From the NCBI RefSeq assembly GCF_014193515.1, contig NZ_BLXX01000001.1, positions 124,001 through 188,000 of the forward strand: a DNA stretch of 64,000 bases. Reading direction: 5' to 3'. Position 1 is the stretch's first letter, and each line of letters starts with the position of its first letter. Below are positions 58,123-64,000 of the stretch, in pieces. A program made the translations under genes and the position numbers. This DNA comes from Geomonas silvestris (GTDB lineage Bacteria > Desulfobacterota > Desulfuromonadia > Geobacterales > Geobacteraceae). The notes under the pieces are model-generated. The model did not search any database. It was not told where the DNA came from and saw only the letters and a list, made by a program, of their open reading frames with translations.

Positions 58123-59322
58123 ATGAAGAAACGGATCATATACGCAATCATCCTCCTCGTACTCGTCATCGCCGTTCTTGCCGGTATCAAGGCCCTGCAG
58201 ATCAAAGCCATGATCGCAGGCGGCAAGAAGTTCGTCATGCCTGCGGAAACGGTCACCACGACCACCGCGCACTCCGACAGCTGGGACTCCAGCCTGAGCG
58301 CGGTCGGCACGCTTACCGCGGTCCAAGGGGTGACGGTGGCCGGCGAACTCGCCGGCAAGATCGTGAACATCGGCTTCCAGCCCGGCAGCCTGGTTAAAAA
58401 AGGCGACATCCTGGTAGCCCAGGACGTCGCCGCGGAGCAGGCCCAGCTCCAGGGGGCGCTTGCCCAGGTGCAGCTCACCCGGTCCACACTGGAGCGCGAC
58501 AAGAAGATGCTCGCCGAACGCATCATCTCGCAGGCCGACTACGACACCGCCCTGGCCCAGAAAGAGCAGGCCGAGGCCCAGGTCGCGAACATCCGCGCCA
58601 CCATCGCCAAGAAGACCATCCGCGCTCCCTTCACCGGGAGGCTCGGGATCCGCCAGGTGAACCTGGGACAAATGCTGCGCGAGAACGACCCGGTGGTGAC
58701 CCTGCAGAGCCTCAACCCGATCTTCGTCGATTTCGCCCTCCCCCAGCAGCAACTGGGACAGCTTAAGGTCGGCCAGACCATCCGGGTCACCAGCGACGCG
58801 ATTCCCGGGCTCAGCACCACCGGCAGGATCTCGGCGATCAACCCGCTGATCGACGCCGATACCCGCAACGTGAAGGTGCAGGCGACCATCGAGAATGCCC
58901 TGGAGAGGCTGCGCCCCGGGATGTTCGTCAACGTGGCCGTAGGCCTTCCGGTGCGCCAGAAGGTGCTCACCGTCCCGACCACCTCGGTCCTCTACAACCC
59001 GTACGGCGATTCGGTATTCCTGGTGGTGGACGCCAAGGAAGAGAAGGAGCTCGAGGCCAAGGAGGCCAAGGCATCCAAGGTTCCGGGCAAGCAGCCGGGA
59101 CCGCAGGGCCCGCCCCAGGCCCAGACCGGCAAGGTGCTGCGCCAGCAGTTCGTGCGCCTGGGCGAGAAGCGCGGCGACCTGGTGGTAGTGACCAGCGGCC
59201 TCAAAGAGGGCGAGGTCGTGGTCAGTACCGGCGTCTTCAAGCTGCATAACGGGCAGTCTGCCATCATCGACAACAAGCTGGCACCGAACTTCCAGAAGGC
59301 GCCCAAACCGGAGAACAACTAG
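58123..59322 (+). CDS. RND efflux periplasmic adaptor (membrane fusion protein)
   Basis: A 399-residue HlyD/AcrA-type adaptor. It has one N-terminal membrane anchor, lipoyl halves around TVAGELAGKIVNIGFQPGSLVKKGD and TIRAPFTGRLGIRQVNLGQ, a coiled-coil hairpin between them, and beta-barrel and membrane-proximal domains. A Lys/Glu/Pro-rich insertion (about 305-330) interrupts the membrane-proximal domain. CGGAG lies 10 bp before the ATG. It bridges the outer-membrane factor and the RND pump. Confidence 0.94.
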   Translation: MKKRIIYAIILLVLVIAVLAGIKALQIKAMIAGGKKFVMPAETVTTTTAHSDSWDSSLSAVGTLTAVQGVTVAGELAGKIVNIGFQPGSLVKKGDILVAQDVAAEQAQLQGALAQVQLTRSTLERDKKMLAERIISQADYDTALAQKEQAEAQVANIRATIAKKTIRAPFTGRLGIRQVNLGQMLRENDPVVTLQSLNPIFVDFALPQQQLGQLKVGQTIRVTSDAIPGLSTTGRISAINPLIDADTRNVKVQATIENALERLRPGMFVNVAVGLPVRQKVLTVPTTSVLYNPYGDSVFLVVDAKEEKELEAKEAKASKVPGKQPGPQGPPQAQTGKVLRQQFVRLGEKRGDLVVVTSGLKEGEVVVSTGVFKLHNGQSAIIDNKLAPNFQKAPKPENN

Positions 59323-59324
59323 CC

Positions 59325-62300
59325 GTGAAGATAACCGATCTTTTCATACGCCGCCCGGTCCTGGCCGCGGTGGTGAGCCTCATCATCATCATTGCCGGTC
59401 TGCAGGCGATCAGGACCCTGCAGGTGCGCCAGTATCCGCGCAGCGAGAATGCCACCATCACCGTCAGCACGGTCTACGTGGGGGCCAGCCCGGAACTGGT
59501 GCGCGGCTTCATCACCACCCCGCTGGAACGCGTCATCGCCGCTGCCGACGGCATCGAGTACATCTCGAGCCAGAGCACCTTGGGGCTCTCGACCATCTCG
59601 GTGCGCCTCAAACTCAACTACGACTCCACCAAGGCCCTTGCCGAGATCTCGTCGAAGGTGGACCAGGTGCGCCGCGACCTGCCGCCCGAAGCTGAGGTGC
59701 CGACCCTCAACATCGAGTCGGCCGACAGCCAGTTCGCCTCGGCCTACCTCACCTTCAACTCGGACATCCTGAAGGCCAACGAGATCACCGACTACCTGGT
59801 GCGCGTGGTGCAGCCGCGCCTCTCCGCGGTTCCCGGCGTGCAGCGTGCCGACATCCTGGGCGCCCGCACCTTCGCCATGCGCATCTGGCTCAAGCCGGAC
59901 CGGATGGCGGCGCTCGCCATCACACCGGCGCAGGTGCGCCAGGCGCTGGCAGCCAACAACGTCCTGTCGGCCCTGGGGCGCAGCAAGGGGTCCTACATCC
60001 AGGTGAACCTCACCGCCGACACCAACTTAAGCACGGTGGACGAGTTCAGGAAGATGGCGGTGCGCCAGTCCGGCGGCACCATCGTGCGCCTGAGCGACAT
60101 CGCCGACGTCGTCTTGGGCGCCGAGGACTACGACACCGAGGTGCGCTTCTCGGGGCAGAATGCCGTCTTCATGGGGATCTGGCCGCTCCCCAACGCGAAC
60201 TCCCTGGACGTCATCAAGGCGGTGCGCGCCGAGATGGCCAACATCCAGCGCGACCTTCCCACCGGGCTTAAGGCCGGCATCGCCTACGACGGCACCAGCT
60301 ACATCTCCGACGCGATCCACGAGGTTTTGAGCACCCTGGGCGACACGCTCTTGATCGTCATGCTGGTGATCTTCCTCTTCCTGGGCTCGTTCCGCTCGGT
60401 CCTGATCCCGATCGTCGCCATCCCGGTCTCGCTCATCGGCGGGGTGTTCCTGATGCAGTTCTTCGGGTTCACGGTGAACCTTTTGACCCTTCTGGCCGTC
60501 GTGCTCTCCGTCGGTCTGGTGGTCGACGACGCCATCGTCGTGGTGGAGAACGTCGAGCGCCACATGCGCGATGGGAAGACACCGCTCGAGGCGGCACTCG
60601 TCGGCGCGCGCGAGCTGGTGGGCCCCATCATAGCGATGACCATCACGCTTGCCGCCGTGTACCTCCCGATCGGCCTGCAGGGGGGACTCACCGGAAGCCT
60701 GTTCCGCGAGTTCGCCTTTACCCTGGCCGGCGCAGTGACCATCTCGGGCGTCGTCGCCCTCACCCTTTCGCCGGTCATGTCGGCGACCCTGCTAAGGCCT
60801 GGCGCCGAGGAGCGCGGTCTTGCCGGGCGCATCTCGCGCGACTTCGAGCGGCTGAAAAACCTCTACGGCCGGATGCTCAGCTGGACCCTGTCGGCACGCC
60901 CGGCGGTCTACACCGTCTGGCTGGTGATCTCGCTTTTGAGCATCCCGATGTTCACCATGTCGGCCAAGGAACTCGCCCCGATGGAGGACCAGGGGGTCAT
61001 CTTCGGCATCCTCGACTCCGCGGCCAACTCGACCATCGATCAGAACGTCCATTTTGCCACGGCGATCAACGACATCCTGATGAAGGTCCCGGAGCGCGAG
61101 TTCACCTTCCAGATCACCATGCCCAACTCTGGGTTCAGCGGCCTGGTCACCAAGCCCTGGAATGAGCGGCACCGTACCGTGTTCCAGATCCTCCCCGAGG
61201 TGCAGGCGAAGCTGCAGGCAATCCCCGGCGTGCGGATCTTCCCGGTTACCCCCCCTGCCCTCCCCGGCGGCGGCGATTTCCCCGTGGAATTCCTGATCAC
61301 CTCGACTGCCGATGCACCCGAGATCCTGGGCTTTGCCCAGCAGCTGCAGGCCAAGGCAGCGGCAAGCGGCATGTTCGCCTTCCCGCCGCTCATCGACGTG
61401 AAGATCGACCAACCGCAGACCGATTTCAGCATCGACCGCGACAAGGTGGCGTCGCTGGGGCTCAACCTCTCCCAGGTATCCAACGATCTCGGTGCGCTCG
61501 TGGGCGGCAACTACGTGAACCGCTTCGACATCTCCGGGCGCAGCTACAAGGTGATCCCGCAGGTGCAGCGCACCGACCGGCTCAACCCCGACCAGATCGA
61601 GAACACCTACGTGACCGGTCCCAACAACTCCGTACTTCAGCTCTCCACTATCGCGAAGCAGCGCGACTCGGTGGTGCCGCGCTCCTTGAACCGCTTCCAG
61701 CAGAAGAACGCCGTAAAGATCAGCGGCGTCGCCATCCGGCCGTTGGATGAGGCGCTCAAGTTCATGGAAACCGAGGCTGCCAAGGTCCTCCCCCAGGGCT
61801 ACCTCATCGACTACACCGGGGAATCGCGCCAGCTGCGCACCGAGGGGAACAAGTTCCTGCCGGCCTTCGGCCTCGCCATCGTCCTGATCTTCCTGGTGCT
61901 GGCGGCGCAGTTCAACAGCTTCCGCGACCCGTTCGTCATCCTGGCGGGTTCGGTGCCGCTGGCGATGTTTGGCGCCCTGCTCTTCACCTTCCTGAAGATA
62001 CCGGACCCGAACACCCCCTTCTGGACCAAGGGGTGGACCACGACGCTCAACATCTACTCCCAGGTCGGCCTGGTGACGCTGGTCGGCTTGGTGTCCAAAA
62101 ACGGCATCCTGATCGTCGAGTTCGCGAACCAGTTGCAGATGAAAGGGTTGAGCAAGCTCGAGGCGGTACACCAGGCGGCCATGACCCGTCTGCGCCCGAT
62201 CCTCATGGTCGCCGCAGCAACCATCGCCGGCCATTTCCCGCTCACCCTGGTGACCGGTGCCGGCGCAGCCGCCAGGAACTCCATCGGTCTCGTACTGGTG

Positions 62301-62429
62301 GGGGGCATGGCGATCGGCACCATGTTTACCCTGTTCATCATCCCGTCGATCTACATGCTGATCGCGAAGGACCACGAGAAGGACCGTAAGCGCGCCGAGG
62401 AGGTCAACGCCGCCGCGTCACACGGGTAA
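59325..62429 (+). CDS. RND multidrug efflux transporter (HAE1/MexB-like)
   Basis: A 1034-residue inner-membrane pump with the RND plan: TM1 (LAAVVSLIIIIAGL), a large periplasmic loop, TM2-6 with the proton-relay Asp pair in VVDDAIVVVENVERHM (about residue 405), a second large loop, and TM8-12 with GLVSKNGILIVEFA. Start is GTG at 59325, 2 bp after the adaptor stop. Sequence features favour the drug-efflux HAE1 group over heavy-metal pumps. Substrate unknown. Confidence 0.95.
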   Translation: MKITDLFIRRPVLAAVVSLIIIIAGLQAIRTLQVRQYPRSENATITVSTVYVGASPELVRGFITTPLERVIAAADGIEYISSQSTLGLSTISVRLKLNYDSTKALAEISSKVDQVRRDLPPEAEVPTLNIESADSQFASAYLTFNSDILKANEITDYLVRVVQPRLSAVPGVQRADILGARTFAMRIWLKPDRMAALAITPAQVRQALAANNVLSALGRSKGSYIQVNLTADTNLSTVDEFRKMAVRQSGGTIVRLSDIADVVLGAEDYDTEVRFSGQNAVFMGIWPLPNANSLDVIKAVRAEMANIQRDLPTGLKAGIAYDGTSYISDAIHEVLSTLGDTLLIVMLVIFLFLGSFRSVLIPIVAIPVSLIGGVFLMQFFGFTVNLLTLLAVVLSVGLVVDDAIVVVENVERHMRDGKTPLEAALVGARELVGPIIAMTITLAAVYLPIGLQGGLTGSLFREFAFTLAGAVTISGVVALTLSPVMSATLLRPGAEERGLAGRISRDFERLKNLYGRMLSWTLSARPAVYTVWLVISLLSIPMFTMSAKELAPMEDQGVIFGILDSAANSTIDQNVHFATAINDILMKVPEREFTFQITMPNSGFSGLVTKPWNERHRTVFQILPEVQAKLQAIPGVRIFPVTPPALPGGGDFPVEFLITSTADAPEILGFAQQLQAKAAASGMFAFPPLIDVKIDQPQTDFSIDRDKVASLGLNLSQVSNDLGALVGGNYVNRFDISGRSYKVIPQVQRTDRLNPDQIENTYVTGPNNSVLQLSTIAKQRDSVVPRSLNRFQQKNAVKISGVAIRPLDEALKFMETEAAKVLPQGYLIDYTGESRQLRTEGNKFLPAFGLAIVLIFLVLAAQFNSFRDPFVILAGSVPLAMFGALLFTFLKIPDPNTPFWTKGWTTTLNIYSQVGLVTLVGLVSKNGILIVEFANQLQMKGLSKLEAVHQAAMTRLRPILMVAAATIAGHFPLTLVTGAGAAARNSIGLVLVGGMAIGTMFTLFIIPSIYMLIAKDHEKDRKRAEEVNAAASHG

Positions 62430-62455
62430 GGGGAACGCGCTTTAGCCAAATAAAG

Positions 62456-62499
62456 AAGGGGATGCGGGGGGTAACCCCAGCATCCCCTTTTGATTTTTT
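62456..62499 (+). terminator. Terminator of the RND operon
   Basis: Stem GGGGATGC/GCATCCCC with an inner GGGG/CCCC pairing, followed by TTTTGATTTTTT. Confidence 0.92.
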
Positions 62500-62509
62500 G
62501 GAGGTTTTC

Positions 62510-62542
62510 GATCAGACCGATCGGTCCGATCAGTCCGATCAG
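62510..62542 (+). repeat. GATC-based short repeat past the RND terminator
   Basis: Four GATC(A/G)G-type units spaced 8-9 bp (GATCAGACC, GATCGGTCC, GATCAGTCC, GATCAG). The related run at 25581-25607 also sits at a terminator. Confidence 0.65.
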
Positions 62543-62556
62543 CAGGCGCCAGGAAG

Positions 62557-63450
62557 CTAGGCTTCGTTAACCGTTACCCTGCGCCCATTGCCCCACAGTT
62601 GCAGGACTACCGCACCGGCAAGCAGCGTGGCGCCGCCCAGCCCTTGCATGGCGCTGATGCGTTCGCCCAGGAGGACGGCGGAGAGCAGTACGGTGATGAG
62701 CGGTTCGAGGGTGCTGATGATGGAGGCGTTGGTGGCGCCGATGAGGCGCAGCCCGGCAAAGAAGCCGATGACGCCAAAGATGGTGGGAAATACGGCGATG
62801 CCGACAATGGCGAGCCAACCGCTCGGGGTCACCCGGAAGATGAGCTCCCCAGTCGCAGCTCCGTAGCACAAGAAGGCGAGACCGGCAGCGGTACAGACGT
62901 AGAGCGAGGTGACCAGTGGGTCCAAATCCTTGAGGATCCGGTTGCCGATCAGGATGTAGCAGCTGTAGATTACGGCCGCCCCCAGCGCCGACAATACACC
63001 CTCCAACTGCACCCCATCAAACGACGCCCCAAGCAGGAGCACAAGCCCGCCGGTGCACAAAAGCAGCGCTGCCCCTTTGGTCAGGTTAAAATGCTCGACG
63101 CCGGTCAATACGGCGAGGACAGTTACCAACGCCGGATAGGTGTAGAGCAACATCCCGGTGAGCGAGGCGGGAAGAAAGTGGATGCTGTTGGCGTAAAGCC
63201 CTGACATCCCACCGTAGCCAACCGCCCCCATCAGGATGAGCTGCACCGCGGTCTTGCGGCTCACGGTGAGTCGGGTTCGGTTCAAACGCAGAATGCAGAA
63301 CAGGAAAGCTCCGGCCAGCAGAAACCGGCCTGCCAAAATGGTGGTGATGTTCGCGCCGCCCTGGAAGGCGAATTTGATCAGGATGCCAAGCGTGGCAAAC
63401 CCGGCGGCTGATGCGACGATGAACCAGGCACCGCGGTTTTGGTCAGTCAT
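62557..63450 (-). CDS. EamA/DMT-family transporter
   Basis: A 297-residue membrane protein with about ten hydrophobic segments in two EamA repeats (ILAGRFLLAGAFLFCILRL in the first; GATNASIISTLEPLITVLLSA near residue 235, the signature of the second). The ATG is followed by TDQNRG and a first helix. GGAAGGA lies about 15 bp upstream, a rather long spacing. Such transporters export small metabolites; the substrate is unknown. Its upstream region is the hairpin repeat array at 63510-63687. Confidence 0.9.
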   Translation of the reverse strand: MTDQNRGAWFIVASAAGFATLGILIKFAFQGGANITTILAGRFLLAGAFLFCILRLNRTRLTVSRKTAVQLILMGAVGYGGMSGLYANSIHFLPASLTGMLLYTYPALVTVLAVLTGVEHFNLTKGAALLLCTGGLVLLLGASFDGVQLEGVLSALGAAVIYSCYILIGNRILKDLDPLVTSLYVCTAAGLAFLCYGAATGELIFRVTPSGWLAIVGIAVFPTIFGVIGFFAGLRLIGATNASIISTLEPLITVLLSAVLLGERISAMQGLGGATLLAGAVVLQLWGNGRRVTVNEA

Positions 63451-63509
63451 AGATGAGAGAGGTCCTTCCTTTAAGAATTGTCATTCGTTGCAGCACAAAC
63501 CAGTCTCCG

Positions 63510-63687
63510 AAAAGTGAAGCTTTTCCGAAAAAGTGAAGCTTTTTCAAAAAAGGTGAAGCTTTTTCAAAAAAAGTGAAGCTTTTTAGACGGAAAGTTGCAT
63601 ATTTCAGCCAAAAGGCGGAGCTGACCTCGCAAAAAGTGAAGCTTTTTGTCAAAAAGTTGCATTTTTTATAAAAAAGTGAAGTTTTTT
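63510..63687. repeat. Array of six short hairpin repeats (AAAAGTGAAGCTTTT)
   Basis: Copies at 63510-63524, 63528-63544, 63546-63564, 63566-63584, 63631-63647 and 63670-63687, each an A-run, GTGAAG and a T-run that can fold on itself. Two AAAGTTGCAT segments (63591, 63652) are interspersed. It lies in the 377-bp gap between the ATPase end and the EamA gene. Confidence 0.85.
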
Positions 63688-63827
63688 ACCAAAGAAGTGC
63701 TATTTCAATCCGCAAAATTGACATCTTCTTGGTTAAAAGTGCACGTTCGCAGAGGAACATGACGTTTCGCCTCTCCAACGTGCAGTTGGCACGCCAGGAT
63801 GCGATCTCCTGATAAGGATTCAGGAGG

Positions 63828-64000
63828 TTACCCGCCGTTATTCTTCCCATTATCCAGGTGAATAATCTGGTCGGTAATCTCGGTGAAGCTTACATCGTGG
63901 CTCACCAGGAAGAGCTGATCGTACCAGTGCTCGGTAACTTCTTCTTTTCCAACGTCGATGGCGCGGAAGGCGCGCGCCAGGTTTTCCCTGCGCTCGGCGT
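63828..64000 (-). CDS. C-terminal end of an SMC/SbcC-like ABC ATPase (partial)
   Basis: The last 57 codons of a minus-strand gene running off the right edge: AERRENLARAFRAIDVGK, then WYDQLFLVSHDVSFTEITDQ, and an IIHLDNGKNNGG end. LFLVSHD followed by a sensor-like region and IIHL matches the H-loop end of SbcC/Rad50 or related AAA ATPases. No catalytic Walker motifs are in view. No terminator is evident after the TAA. Confidence 0.55.
   Translation of the reverse strand, partial: AERRENLARAFRAIDVGKEEVTEHWYDQLFLVSHDVSFTEITDQIIHLDNGKNNGG

Noticed and set aside
63443-63652. A 69-residue minus-strand frame rich in SFTFFEKAS-like repeats
   Set aside because: It is only the translation of the AT-rich hairpin repeat array and overlaps the EamA start.
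63510-63687. Possible CRISPR array
   Set aside because: Units are under 20 bp, spacers are absent or irregular, units are self-complementary, and no cas gene is present.
1-64000. tRNA or rRNA genes
   Set aside because: No cloverleaf with the conserved T-arm pattern and no rRNA-like stretch was found by reading both strands; a dedicated scan could still find one I missed.

Overview
The window looks like a chromosomal segment of a GC-rich, metal-respiring member of the Geobacterales (Geobacter, Geomonas or Citrifermentans type). Evidence: very large multiheme c-type cytochromes with mixed CxxCH/CxxxxCH heme motifs, an XrtA/PEP-CTERM exopolysaccharide system, Geobacter-type dockerin tails, a GSU3473-like small protein, a GEMM-like riboswitch in front of cytochrome genes, and deltaproteobacterial housekeeping gene order. 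No rRNA, tRNA, CRISPR array, phage or complete insertion sequence was seen.

Layout. 1-6.8 kb (minus): an exopolysaccharide operon of the exosortase A type (TPR lipoprotein PrsT, sugar transferase, export protein, chain-length determinant, tyrosine autokinase cut by the window edge). 6.8-9.2 kb: a PEP-CTERM target protein and a CAAX-protease-like gene. Each is preceded by a near-perfect sigma-54 promoter and by copies of a 17-bp element TGTCGG-N5-TTTACA (six copies in 2.3 kb), which I read as enhancer sites for a PrsR-type activator. 9.2-10.6 kb: small minus-strand genes, a 10-bp tandem repeat and AT-rich DNA. 10.7-12.7 kb: a secreted M1-type peptidase.

12.9-21.6 kb (plus): a sigma-70-type promoter, two tandem GEMM-I-like riboswitches each with its own terminator, then four genes: a multiheme lipoprotein cytochrome, a beta-propeller/Ig-like protein ending in a dockerin-like tail, a lipoprotein with a possible cohesin fold, and a cytochrome with about 27 heme motifs. 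This reads as a cyclic-dinucleotide-controlled extracellular electron-transfer module. An outer-membrane barrel gene converges on it.

23-25.6 kb: an SOS cassette (lexA, an 81-aa protein, dinB). 25.7-31.3 kb: a diadenylate cyclase-like protein, mutS and an N-acetylmuramoyl-alanine amidase. 31.4-34 kb: an orphan Xre/MbcA/ParS-type antitoxin and a candidate RiPP locus. The RiPP locus has a precursor with eight Cys in C-T-x-C-V-T-S repeats and a radical SAM/SPASM maturase whose reading frame carries an in-frame TAG after 33 codons. 34.2-56 kb (minus): housekeeping genes (gltX, yacG, a MshEN-receiver protein, SPOR protein, argS, ftsB, UDP-glucuronate decarboxylase, ugd, rsmA, tsaD, PhoH/PIN, cysteine desulfurase, DHH phosphoesterase, an A-adding tRNA nucleotidyltransferase fused to DHH and CBS domains, amrB, scpB, scpA, trpS, a site-2 protease). 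Heptamer-based inverted repeats lie in two gaps. 56.5-62.4 kb (plus): a tripartite RND efflux operon. 62.5-64 kb: an EamA transporter, a hairpin repeat array in its upstream region, and the C-terminal end of an SMC/SbcC-like ATPase.

All functional calls come from reading motifs by eye; no database search was run.
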